From positions 42,355,591 to 42,419,590 of the forward strand of contig CM046452.1 in the NCBI GenBank assembly GCA_025506515.1: DNA of 64,000 bases. Direction: 5' to 3'. The translations under genes and the position numbers were made by a program. Below the pieces are notes generated by a model. The model saw only the letters and a program-made list of their open reading frames with translations. It did no database searches and had not been told where the DNA came from. Source of the DNA: Flaveria trinervia (taxonomy: Eukaryota; Streptophyta; Magnoliopsida; Asterales; Asteraceae). Position 1 is the stretch's first letter. The number at the start of each line of letters is the position of its first letter. Shown here in pieces: positions 34,306 to 46,195 of the stretch.

Positions 34306-37300
34306 CTACACATTATTCTCATCAGGAATTACCTCCATTTTCTTTTTAACGCCGTTGACCTCTAGCAAGTATTGAAAAACGTGGTTTATCAAAGGCTTTA
34401 GTATAGAGGTCAGCACGTTGAAAATCAGTATTATTTTAACCACATCTATTAAGTTCTTTTCAAAACAGTCTCTTATGAAGTGGTATTTATACCGATGTGT
34501 TGGTCTTAGGATGTTGAACCGGATTTTGGTTACTGCAATTGCAGCAGAGTTATCAACAAAAATAGGAGTAGATGAGAATTTCAAACCGTAATCCCGCATT
34601 TGCTGTTGAATCCAATGATTTTTGAGAACAGCAACTTGCAGCAGCAAAATATTCGGCTTCACAAGTTGACAATGCAACCGATGTCTGTTCTTACACTGCC
34701 ATGTAACTAATCTTCTCCCAAAGAATTGACACCCTGCTGATGTAGACTTGTAGTTCATTTTGCAGCCTCCATAGTCCGAGTCACTATACGCTGTGAGCTC
34801 AAAATTGTCATCATGAGAATACCACAACCCCAGTGTGGGTGTACCCTTTAGATAGCGAAAGATCCTTTTGACCCGATCAGATGATTGACCTTAGGTTTAG
34901 CCATGATATCTGGAACATAAACATGTAGCATACATGATATCAGGTCTTGAGGCAGTGAGATACATGAGGGATCCAATCATCCCTCGGTACATAGTGGCAT
35001 CTACAAGATCTCCATTCTCATCAGGTGCTATATCATGATTCGTAGCAAGTGGAGTCCCAGCAGCAGAAGCATTCTCCATGTCAAAGCGACTGAGAATGTC
35101 TCCTACATACTTGGTCTGATGTAGAAAGATCCCATTAGATGTTTGATCCACCTGTAACCCGAGAAAGAACTTCATCTCCCCCATAGCACTCATCTCAAAA
35201 TCTTTCTTCATCACTGCTTCAAACTCTTTGCATAACTCTTCGTTCTTTGACCCGAAGATTATGTAATCAAATATATTGTACAAGCAGTAGGTCGCCACCT
35301 CCTTTCTTTAATAAACAGTGTACAGTCAATGACTCCCCTGCGAAAGCCGTGTTTCACAAGATGAGTCGAGAGTTTCTCATACCAAGCTCGAGGAGCTTGA
35401 TGAAGCCCATATAAAGCTTAGTCGAGTTGTAAACTCTATCCCGATGATAAGGGTCTTCAAATCCCTCTGGTTGACTGACATAGACTGTTTCCCTGATTTC
35501 CCCATGAAGGAATGCACTCTTCACATCTAATTGGTAGACTTTAATCTTCATGTACGATGCATAGGCAAGGAAGATACGAATAGCTTCCATCCTTGCCACG
35601 GGTGCAAACACCTCATTATAGTCAATCCCCTCGACTTGGCGAAAACTTGAACCACCAGTCGAGCTTTGTTCCTGATAATGACTCTTTGGTCATCCTTCTT
35701 GCATTTTAGTACCCATTTGGTGCCAATGACTTTAGCACCTTTAGGTCTATCAACCAGAGTCCATACACCTAACTTCTTAAACTGCAGAAGTCTTCTTGCA
35801 TGGCACTCACCCACGCCTCATCATTTAGTGCTTCACTGACATATTTTGGCTCAACCTGCGAAACAAAACATCGATAAGCACCATCTTGAATGTAACCTTT
35901 CTCCATAACTGAGGCGTAATCAGCTGAGTATAGTTGATTTGGGTTTGTACTCCTGATCGGACATCTCAATAACATTGTCAAGGGGATGATAGACGTTTAG
36001 TCGTGATCCTGGAGTAGTCGGCACAGTCACCTCCGAACCAAGATTGTGAACATTTTGTTCTGCATTGAGGAAGGTGGAGTTTGAGGTTCCGAAGTCGAGG
36101 GTGCATCACTTATAGATGCTTGTGGACTTTCAGGAACTGGAACTGTTCCTCCTGACTGTTCTGGTCATCTGCTTCAGTTCATCTTCAGAGGAGGAGTCAC
36201 TGTCATCGACTACCCCTTCTGATGAGTAGATGATTCTCCTTGTGTGCTAGATGGTGTATTTAGAATATCATACATCATCCTAGTAGCTAACTCATCATCC
36301 GAGGGAGAGAGAGGGGTGTTGAAGGATTTGAAGAATCCATCATAATCGAAGAAGTATGCAGGTCCTTTGCCTGTAGGTGGTGGGTATATCTCTGAACGTT
36401 GACATTACACCACACTTCTACAAGACCCGTGAGTTATGGTAAACTCGCTTGTTCGGTATGTTGTATCCTAGAAAAATTCCTTCAACTGCCTTCTCACTGA
36501 ATTTGCTTCTTGTGTCTTCTTCAGAAGTGTACACGGTGCGCCAAAAGGTTCAAGATACTCCAAATTCGGTTTGCGTCTTTGTAGTAGCTCATAACATGTC
36601 TTTCCGTGGCGCTTGACTATTAGGACTCGATTCAGTGTATAACACGCATTTGCCACTGCCTCATTCCAGAATGGATAGGCAGTTTCGAGTCTGCCAGCAT
36701 TGTCCGTGCTGTCTCTATCAAACTCCTGTTCTTTCTCTCAGCACGCCATTCATCTGAGGTGTGTAAGCAGAAGTGAATTGATGCACAATTCCCTTTTCCT
36801 TGCAGTATGCCTCCATCCCTTGATTTTGAATTCTGTCCCGTTGTCTGAGCGTATTTGTCTAACTTTTAGCTTGTAGAGAGATTCCAGTGTGGTTACTAAT
36901 TCCTTGAATGTCTCCAATTTCTGATTTGGATTCAGAAACATTACCCAAGTGAACCTTGAGTAGTCATCACTCACCACAAAACAGTACATGTCGCCTGCAA
37001 TGCTCCTTGTACTAACTGGACCAAACAGATCCATATGAAGAAGCTCAAGAGGAGTTCTGAATGAAATTTCTTTTCCTTATGAGACTTCTTTGTCTGTTTG
37101 CCTTCTTGCAAGCTACACAAAAGTCAGGAAGTTGGAAGTTCTTGACATTCAATCCTCTCACTAAATCCTTCTGAATCAATGATTCATCTTCCTTGACTAA
37201 TGTGTCCCATTCTCGATGCCAGGAGATTGAATCCTTCTCAGTAGCTTTAGATAAGAAACACTGAACCTCACGATCCGTTGTAGCAGCTGTTGACAGATCC

Positions 37301-37620
37301 AAGACATAAAGGTCTTTATATCTTGAAGCAGTCATCAAAACTTGGTCCTCTGGGATCATATATTCTTTCTTCAGCACATAACATTTCTTATCAAACTTAA
37401 CTTTCTGATTTCCCACTTCTCCCTGAGCTGTGATATAGCCTCCTTTGTTTCCTGCAAATGAAACATGCCCTCCTTTTATTTGTTTGACGTTAGATAACAG
37501 GGCTTTATTTCCTGTCATGTGCCTGGATGCTCCACTGTCTATAATCCACGTGTTAGTCTCAGCACTATATCGAACACCCTGCACATACAAAGTAAATGAA
37601 TTAGTTTAGGTTAGGAACCC
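34306..37620 (-). pseudogene. pol: Pol polyprotein of element H
   Basis: Protease at about 37545 (WIIDSGASRHMTG). The integrase zinc region (SWHREWD, CVACKKA) lies around 37215-37090 and the integrase core at 37034-36600 (MDLFGPVS, VVSDDYSRF, IRSDNGTEF). RT runs from 35960 to 34900 with GTKWVLKCK, FAPVARMEAIR, YQLDVKSAFLHGE and SLMYLTASRPDI. RNase H follows (AYSDSDYGGC, DNSAA, HFIRDCFEKN). The RT active-site box, expected as YVDD, reads IFDY after a one-base loss, so the second catalytic Asp is gone. Other frameshifts separate the domains. Order and length match Sirevirus pol. Confidence 0.9.
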
Positions 37621-37639
37621 AAGCTTTGACTGTCTTGGG

Positions 37640-40405
37640 TTCCCAGAGGCATCACACATCATAAACTCCACCCATTGACCCTTAGAGGGTGAGGGTAGCT
37701 CAGGTTCCTTCTTGTCATTAGTATTAGACACGTAGGTGGATTTTTATTTCCATAAGCCTGATTTGTGCAATGCTATTTATGATAGACAGTTGTCTGGCTT
37801 ACAGGTTGGACTTTAGGTTCACTAGCTCTTCTAGGTGGAGTTAGAGAACTCCGCTTAGAAGACCTAGGTCTAGAGTCGTGAAGATCAATCTTCTTCCTAG
37901 GTGTCTGATAGAAATGACAATAGCAAGCAATGTGTCCACATTCTCCACAGTTGTAGCATGACCGGCTATCAACTTTATGAGTAGACTTTCTTTGTGGAGA
38001 AGTGCGTGACACTCTAGTCACATCAATCACTTTAGTTTTTGACTCTTGTATGTTGATGTTTTCTCTGATTTAACAAAATTTACTGTTTTAACCTGTTTCA
38101 CTTTTTGGTTAACTGGTTTTTGACTTGAAGCATGTGAAAAAGTAGCAATTGAAGTCCTTTTAGGTTCTGATTTGACTCTGTTTGACCCTGACTTTAAGTT
38201 AACTTTTCCAAATTCATTTTCCAGATTAACACAAGGCAATTTACCCTTTGCCTTTGAAGTGGCCTCCTTTTGTTTCTGACCAGATTCAGTAGATGTACAT
38301 GAGGTGTCTGGATTAGTAACAAGAGGAGTAGTCACCACATGATCCTTGATGGGGTTATTATTTACTTGTCTAGACTTTGTGTTCATCAAGGTCTCAGGTG
38401 GTGGTGGAACCACTTTGTAGCCTAATCCCTCCCCGTTATTCCTTTCTCTCACTAAGTGTTGAACTATGTGTGAAGAACTAGTCCAACTATGCAGTTTCTG
38501 CTTTAATGAATTAACTTCGACTTCTAGGACTGCCTTTTGTTTCTTAGTGTCTTCTAGGGAGTTTAGATAGTACCTAATGTCATTTTCTTGGTTAAAAGCC
38601 ACCACTTCGGTTTCCCTAAGTTGTTTAGTCAATAGGTCTATCTTTTCTTTATAAGTATGCTCATTTTGTTTTAGTACTCTATTAGCCTCAGTGCACAGAC
38701 GTAAATCTTTTACTAGGTTATCATTATGATCTAGTAACCTAGTAAATTTTTCATCTATGCTATTCCTAAACGTGTCACAATCAGAACAAGCATGATTATT
38801 AAAAATTTGGTCAGTGGTACTTACCTGAGTTTGTTCAGAAGAGTTAGCCATCAGTGCAGCATCAGATGTTTCTGGTTCTGGTGATTCTGACTTTTCTTTC
38901 TCTGACGTGGAAACTTCCTCAATTGGTTTGTAACTGACCTCGACTGCAGTTGTTTCTTCACTATGTGACATTGCTATCTAACTGCTATATCACCTTCACT
39001 CGCAGAATCATCATCAATATCCTCAACACTGGCAATGTTAGATTCTCCTGGTGAGACAACCTAAAACTCCAATCCTGTCCTTCATCATCATGAGCAGTTA
39101 GGCTTTGGATCCTTGTTTGATGAAGTAGAACTAGAGGCTTGCTTGTCTTGGCGAGTAAAGGATGAGAACGGGTTCCCATTCCCGTCTTCTTTGGCTTGAC
39201 ACATTCTTTTGAAGTGCCCCTTCTCACCACAGTTAAAGCAGGTCACTTTACTCTTGTCGAAGCCAAAGTGGTATCCTTAGTAGCAACCAAGTTATGTCCA
39301 GTCTTTTCACAAACTTCTTCGCCCTCCGACAGCACTTGCTAAGGCCCACATTATATCCATTCTTTCAAGCTCCATCTCATCCACCTGCTCGTAGTCCTCA
39401 TCTACCAGATGGCAGTTTCCAATCTTCCCGGCAACAAGTCCATCATATGAATGAACCACTGCTGCTAAAAGATCCATATGCTCTCGAGCTACTTCCACGG
39501 TCACATTACCGAGGTTCTCGATCTTCAGTTTGGTAGTGTTTGCTTCTGATCCAATATGATAGGTACAATGACCCAGACGTGTCTGATCCAGAAGGAGAAG
39601 CATGTGAAGGACCTGACGAGCTAGACACAAAAGCAGTCTGGAGGGTGCTCCAGAGTCTTAGCTTGAGGCGTGGCGTTGTATAAAGCTGGATTTTATGTGT
39701 ACGAAGACTTCTGAGCTCTATACTTCATCCTTAGTGCTTCTTCTTGCAACTTAAGAATGAAGTCATTTATATCAGCTTTACAAGGATTCCATTCTGTCTC
39801 AGGTTAGACACGAATGTAGCCCACTTATCAGGCAACCCGTCTGCGAAGTTGCTTACTTTCTCTTCCATGGTAGTAGCCACTCCATGTGTATGCAATTCGC
39901 TCATCAAGTGGTAGAATCTGTCTATGACTTCGTCCAAACTTTCATTACCAATTGATGAGAAGTTATCGAATTCCTTCTTTAACTCCTTTGCCTTGATTGC
40001 CTTCAATGATGCATTACCATCATCTTTCTCTAGCGCATCCCACAGTTTCTTGGACTGCTTGTTCTCTGAATACTGGTGGAATATGTCTTTGGGGATAGAC
40101 TGAGTGATCAATGCATAAACTCTTTCTCTGCATTGTACTTTACTTTCTGTGCGTCTGTCATCCCGCTTAATGTTAGTTTAACTCCATCAGCTCCCCGGTG
40201 TACTATAACCTATCTCAATGGCTTCCCACAGATTAGGATCTACTCCATTAAGGTAGATCTCAAAACGTTGTTTCCAGTGGGGAAACTCATCTAAAGTCAA
40301 AAGCTTTGGTGGTTTATTGTGATCCCCACCTCACTCTCAAGCAATAGCAGGTTCTGTATCCTTGAGTCCTTCCAGCAGCAGTAAAGGCGACATCTGATCT
40401 TCCAT
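37640..40405 (-). pseudogene. gag: Gag of element H
   Basis: Starts at ATG 40405 (MEDQMSPLLLLEGL). The UBN2-like helical domain includes SKKLWDALEKDD and LPDKWATFVSNL (40111-39767). A first CCHC knuckle, CFNCGEKGHFKRMC, lies near 39200. A 314-residue open stretch at 38971-38027 is acidic at first, then a coiled coil (about residues 75-170), with GLGYKVVPPPP after it. A second knuckle, CYNCGECGHIACYC, lies near 37955. Frameshifts and stops separate these parts. The long coiled-coil Gag with two knuckles is typical of Sireviruses. Confidence 0.88.
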
Positions 40406-40882
40406 GACTAATAAACTTATAATCTAATCAAACAAACTTCACTGATGCGACTGAAGGATGCGTATGAGCTAATCGTGCGTATAAGCTCTGCGATTGGTTC
40501 AATCGTGCGGCTGAAATGGGCGATTGGTTCAGTCGTGCGAATGAATCTGGTGCGTATGAGCTATGCGAACGAACGGTTTAGTCGGCCGAATGAGGGTGCG
40601 ACTAGGTCCAATCGTGCGTATGAGCACTAGAATGGAGTCAGTCGCGAATGAGTCACTCGTGCGACTGAAGCTGCTGTTTTGCGAAAATTTCTAGGTTTGA
40701 CGGGTTTCAGCCGTAAAGATTCGAAATTTCACAAGTTCTAATCGCCTAAATCCGTAAAAACCAAACTTCGATGAGCAGGGTACTTCCAAGATCACTTTTG
40801 ATGCCAAAGATTGCGTTTTTCGTGCAAAAACACAAACTTTTATGCAATCTTGATTGAATCAACGCGTAATCAATAGCCAATA
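40406..40882 (-). other. Leader of element H with palindrome half-sites
   Basis: Untranslated region between primer-binding site and Gag ATG. The part at 40440-40675 is packed with the same CA(G/A/T)TCGTGCG / CGA(C/T/A)TG half-sites as the LTR, mostly unpaired or imperfectly paired. Confidence 0.75.
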
Positions 40883-40894
40883 GCTCTGATACCA
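40883..40894 (-). promoter_or_regulatory. Primer-binding site, element H
   Basis: The minus strand reads TGGTATCAGAGC two bases inside the 5' LTR, complementary to initiator tRNA-Met. Confidence 0.92.
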
Positions 40895-40896
40895 CT

Positions 40897-41607
40897 TGTT
40901 AGGACCTGGTATTTGACCGAAATTCCTAGAGATTAACGTGTAAACCAGATCAAATAGTGCGGAATCCTATTTGATTGGCGATCCAATCAGTGAGAACACA
41001 CAAAGAATCAATCAAGGATTGAAACTAACGTTAGAAATCGATAAGGAATCGATCTAATGTGTTCTATGAACTTGGAGAACGATTTGGAAGGTTTCTGGAC
41101 GGCTAGGGTTCGTCTGGAATCGTAATTGATCGAGAGTCCTCGTTTTTCACGAATTGAGTTGTATTTATAGGTTGGCACTATCCAATCGTGCGACTGAACC
41201 ATTAGTTTGGTTCAGTCGTGCGATTGAACCATGCGGTTGGTTCATTCGTGCGACTAAGTGTTCAGTCGTGCGACTGAGCCAATCTTATGTTACAGTCGTA
41301 CGACTGATCCAGTCTCCTGGTTCAGTCGTGCGACTGAGTCAATCGTGTGAAGTTCTTCATGCTTATGGTTCATTCACATGAGCCATTCGCATGGCAACTT
41401 CATTAAGTTAAGTTTGAATGTTTTAGTTAATTAATATACATAATGTGCAACCATTCAAATAATCATAAACCTAATCAATTCAGTCACGACTCATTAATGA
41501 ACTATTAAACATTATAACTAACAGACTATCAATATCATTTCATTAATCATACCAAACAAGATCTATTACATCACATACCATGATCTAGGGACATACATGT
41601 ATCAACA
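40897..41607 (-). repeat. 5' LTR of element H
   Basis: 711 bp, same ends and half-site cluster (41168-41395) as the 3' copy. Followed by GTTCA at 41608-41612, the second copy of the target duplication. Confidence 0.93.
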
Positions 41608-44302
41608 GTTCATCTACTAACTCTGTGCAAGCCTTATCTTCACCTCCTCAATCAACCTCAAACACCCCAATCACAATCACCTGCCAGCCAAAACACTCAA
41701 CCAATCTCTACAATCCACCCTCTATCACCAAATCAACCTCAAACAGCCCAATCACAATCACTAGCCAGCCAAGACACTCAGCCAATCTCTCCTATTCACA
41801 CTCTTTCATCAAATCATTCTCCAACCATAGAAAGGCAATCCACTAAGAGCTTTTACACAGGGGACACAGTCTTAGCCTCACAAGCCAGTACTGTTCAATT
41901 GTCACTAACCAAGAGTGAATCCCTTGTCCATTCAAACAATACTGATCCAGTCTCTCCAGTCATTGTCCATGAGCAACAACAACAACCACATCAAGAACAA
42001 GCAGAGTAAGCAGTTGATTCAAGTTCAAGCTCAGCCAGTGTAGCACCTGAAGATGTGAATGATGATGAGATTGCTGCTCAACATTAGAAAGAAGAAGAAG
42101 AAGCCAACTATGTGGATGTAATTGCTTACAATTAAAACGATCTTAGTGATGATGATATCCTGGTGAAGAAAAGTTATCTGGTTGCTGAATACCACAAGCT
42201 TGTTGTTAAGTCAATTGTAGAAAGCAAAGAATTCAAGAGTTGGAAAGGATGATAAAGGAAAAAGATGATGAGCTGATGTAGCAAGAAGCAAGAATTAAAA
42301 TATTAAGAGAGGATGCTCAATGCAATAATAAAGTGATTGATGCTCTTCCTCAACAAGAATTTGAGCTTAAAGAATCAGAAAAGTTTGAGAGGGATGAAAA
42401 TGAGAAGCTGATGCTAAAAATTGACCTAGTAACCAACTCTCTCTCTGCTCAATCAGCTTTGTTGAAAAGGAAAGAAGAAGAGCTTAAGGAGCTAGAAAAT
42501 GAGAACTTGTGTGTTGGAATCAAATCTTGCTCCTGTAATAAATCAAACAAAAGAAGCTTCTAAAACCATATAGCAAATCATACAATACAAAAGAAAAAGT
42601 AAGTAATTGAGTTTTGTGAAGAAGGGATTGATTGAAATACAAGATTCTCCCAAAAGGTCAAAATCTGTTGAATCTTCATCCTTAAAGCCTATGTCTCCCG
42701 CTAAAATAGTAAGTGATGTTGAATGGAATGAGCTCACAAAGGATGAACTTGCCAAAGATGAGAAAGAAGGAAAGGCTAATGACCTACTAACCACTAAAGT
42801 TATACTTGAAGAAAGGCCAAAATCTTCCATGTTTATGACATTAATCAATCATGGATTCCTGTATGACTTGGTGGAAAAGCTGAACATGAACGAAATGAAG
42901 GATGGCTGAAAGAGTTTGAGCTTGCCAGATTCATAGTTCCAAATTATGACTATAAAGCATTCACAACTTTTCAAGCCATTCAGAAAATCAAGAAAGATCT
43001 AGACCACTGTGATACAGCTAAGCTTAGCAAGTACAATACGATTTGTTGGCCACAGGGACACAACTACATGGCACATGAGCTTAAAGGAAGAATAGTTGGT
43101 GAGCTGAGAAGGATGATGAATCATGTCATGGCTGTTGAGCTTGATACTGGAGTGAGATTCAGGACAAAAGCTCCAAATTCTGCTGCTAAGCAACAAAGCA
43201 AACTCGCTGCTAATCCTACAACTGTTGTATCTAAAGATTAGCATAAAGGGAATGATAAGCTAATAAGTGAGCCTAGGGCAGTTATCTCTGGAAAAGTGTG
43301 GCCTCTGAGCACAACTGTGAGAGAGATCACTAATGAAAGATCTTCTCTAATCTAGTTGTTTGATAATATCACAACCCCTTCTGCTACTGAAGAAAACAGG
43401 GCTATGGCCTGGAAATATGACTTAGAGTGGGATTGTGCTCTTATCAAAAGAGTACCTTGTAGAGTGGAATACTACCACCTACTTGAATCAATCTGGAGTT
43501 GATTGTTGCTGACATTAAAGACCTTCAAAGCATGATCATCTCCAACTACCCAATAAGCCAAGAGAAAGAGATTTCTTTGTGTTGATAGGAAAGCTAAAAA
43601 CTAAGCTCAAGGATGATGTTTTCAAGGAAGCAAGAAGGGAAGATGAAGAAGACAAAAAGGCTCCAAAGGAAAAGAAGATCACACACCAACTCCTATACTC
43701 TTGTTAATGATAAATTCTTGAGGAGGGTTGGATACTCTAACAGAAAAACAGCAGCCATCAAAGTCATTGAAGGGAATCAATACACTCTTCCCCTAACTGA
43801 GTGGGGATATATATAGAAGACTAAAGAACTGGTGCTTATAAGAAATGAAGGAAATAAGAAAGCTAAAAACATAAGGTTGTTTGATCCAATTGAGATAAAG
43901 CTTCTACATCCAAGCTACATTTCGTACCTCTGCCTATATTTATGTAATAAACAAGTCATTGAAAAACTGCATGCAAAAGCATATAAAAGAAGAAGATATG
44001 AGGCTGGAACGTTGAAAGGAGCTGATATCAAGGAAACAACTGAGCTAAGAATGTCAGAACAAGATGAGCTGGAAATAGTCAACAATCAAAGTGTTGTGGA
44101 AACTCTGAAAACAGAAGAAGACATTCTAGGATTGAGCATTGACACACTTAAAAAGATATTTAGAATGGAGATCAAGTACAAATATGATGATCAAAAGGAT
44201 GTTGTATCTTATTTGAACAAGAAGATGATTTCAAGAATGAAAGAGTTGTTACTGGTGAAGAGCTTATTAGAAGTACCTAAGCCTAAGGGGGAGTATTGTT
44301 AG
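41608..44302 (+). pseudogene. ORF3 of element E, central and C-terminal part
   Basis: Continues from 27638. First a Ser/Gln/Pro-rich stretch with an imperfect repeat (AQSQS and SQDTQPIS, 41640-41810), then an acidic and coiled-coil section (42170-42540). A basic cluster YKRKSK with DSPKRSK lies near 42590-42665. A conserved C-terminal domain includes HCDTAKLSKYN, VELDTGVRF and a 156-residue open end at 43832-44302 (TEEDILGLSIDTLKKI). The reading frame ends GEYC, and its stop TAG is formed by the first bases of the LTR (TGTTAG). Several internal stops make it a pseudogene. Confidence 0.8.
44281..44296 (+). promoter_or_regulatory. Polypurine tract, element E
   Basis: CCTAAGGGGGAGTAT precedes the LTR and at the same time codes for the last residues of ORF3 (PKGEY). 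Confidence 0.82.
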
Positions 44303-45445
44303 ATCTAGGGTCAATGGATCTAGTCCATTTTGTATAGGCTTAGAACTTTAATCAATATTTGTAATGAACAAATGTAATTCATTATTATGATGTATGCATT
44401 ATATATTTAGGTTAACCCATATGTGTATTGATCTATGTATGATTGCATGTACAAACATAATACTTGGTTAATTTCTGACATTGACTAAGTGTAAGAAACA
44501 TCTACCGATGAACATTTTGTTCTTCCGTAGATATGTTTCTTACAAGTAACAAACATCCGAAGATCATATGCAGATGAATAATCAACTGGATTTCAAGTGA
44601 ATCAGAGTTCAAGTGAAGACTCATGCGGATGAGGAAGATAGCTTTGAAAGAACAAAGTATCTTCGAATGAACAAGATAGCTTCGGAAGTATAAAGTACCT
44701 TTGGAAGAATAAGATTCCTTTAGAAGAACAAAGTATCTTCAGAAGAACAAGATAGTTTTGGAAGTACAAAGTACCTTTGGAAGAAGAACATTCCTTCGGA
44801 AAAACAAAGTATCTTCAGGAGAACAAGATAGCTTCGGAAGTACAGAGTAACTTCGGAAGAACAAGATTCCTGCGGAAGAACAAACATCTACGGAAGACCA
44901 TATTCCTATGGAGTCCAAACACTTCTATTTAATAATACAAGTGTTACAAGTCAACAAGTCAACAAACATAGTTGTGCAAATCCCAAGAGATCCGGTGTTT
45001 CCTTAACAGACACACATGTGCTTATAAATATGGATCCTAGGTTTCACATCAATGAGACGAAAAAAGACGAAAGAGATGAAAAACGACAGCAAGAGGACAC
45101 ACGATCACAAACAACCAAGCATCAAACCAAACATCACATCAAATCACACAGACATAAACCCTAGCAGGAATCATATCAATATTAATACATTCAAACCCAA
45201 TACTATTCATTCATTGTTTATTCATCTGTAACCATTAACATGTTTTAATGAAATAAATTTGAATTAAATATTTTTGTTTGATTACTAATTGTGTTCTTCT
45301 CATTGTGTTTGTCTTAATCATTAATCTTTATTGTTGATATTGAATTTATTAAAAACAATTAAACAAAGTTAATGTTGATTCCGCAAACATTGACTTGACT
45401 CTAAATTAACACTGATAATTCCTGATTGCGATCCTTGGATTCACA
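44297..45445 (+). repeat. 3' LTR of element E (1149 bp)
   Basis: Starts TGTTAGATCTAGG and ends GGATTCACA, the same inner end as the A LTR. At 44491-44545 an imperfect inverted repeat of about 24 bp (GTAAGAAACAT ... ATGTTTCTTAC) surrounds 'cattttg'. At 44630-44890 about ten GGAAGA(A)CAA(A)GTA / CTTCGGAAG repeats alternate between spelling variants. A TATA-like 'cttataaatat' is at 45014-45024. No 5' partner LTR remains, so the target duplication cannot be tested. Confidence 0.85.
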
Positions 45446-46195
45446 AAAATCCTAGCAACATGGGTGTTTGTTGGAAGCTTGGAGGGTAGAAAAGCTTAAG
45501 GCTTTCTTTCTTGGAGGCTTTCTTTCTTGGATGCTTTCATTCTACTTTCATCTTCTTCAAGCTCTTTCGAAGAGGTTGTTTCCTTAAACCTATTTATTGT
45601 TGTGTTTTTTAAGCATGTACTTCATATATCGATCCTTATTAAGTTTTACATATCTAATATAATCTTTATGGAAAACGATTTGAACTCTTACTCTGCTGCG
45701 TTTTTCATTTTATATGAATAAAATGTATTTGATAAACTTGTTAAAACCCAACAATGGCATCAAGAGTCGTTATATGGATAAATGCTTCACTTGACCCAAA
45801 AATTCCGTGTTTTGGGTGTTAAATCACCTAGTGGCCGAAAATTTGGTCTTGTTTCCCCTTGCTTTTTCAAGATTTATCTTCACATGTATATTACAATCTT
45901 GAAAAATTGTATCATTTGGATGATTTAGTTGTTTGGACAATAACCACCATTTTCGGTTTGTGCCATCCTTGGCCGGAAATTTGTGGTTAAAAGGGGAAGC
46001 ATTTTGGATTCTTTTTCTTGCATATTTGGATATGAATTTTGATGTTCATAACCTAGCCATGACCTTGTGCTTGGATGTGTTGAGATTTGTTGTTGTGATT
46101 TGTGTTTAATTATTTAAAAGTTGTAATAATTAAATGTATTTGTTCTTCCTTTTGGGCTATGCAATTTATTATTTCATTTGGTATGTAATGTAAAT
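45446..46195 (+). repeat. Remnant of a C-like element: LTR end, primer-binding site, leader
   Basis: 45446-45753 resembles the right half of the C LTR ('aaatcctagcaa' then 'tggaagcttgga', ending AACCCAACA). ATGGCATCAAGAGTC at 45754-45768 corresponds to the C primer-binding site. 45769-46195 parallels the C leader ('cataacctag', 'ttgtaata'). E is inserted into its LTR on the left, and a TGTCACACCC repeat interrupts its leader on the right. Confidence 0.7.

Larger units (their letters stand above)
27639..41607 (-). mobile_element. Complete Sirevirus-type element H
   Basis: Both LTRs are 711 bp with TGTTAGGACC and ATCAACA ends on the + strand. GTTCA is duplicated at 27634-27638 and 41608-41612. 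On the minus strand the order is 5' LTR (right), primer-binding site, leader, gag, pol, post-pol repeats, ORF3, polypurine tract, 3' LTR (left). At 13.97 kb it is long for copia but normal for a Sirevirus. All three coding regions carry frameshifts or stops. The LTRs differ at roughly 17 positions plus two single-base indels by eye, which points to a moderately young insertion. Confidence 0.95.

Noticed and set aside
42543..42848. Minus-strand ORF opposite E ORF3, and similar antisense ORFs at 55752-56358 and 60163-60422
   Set aside because: Each is antisense to a recognisable ORF3 segment with low-complexity composition.
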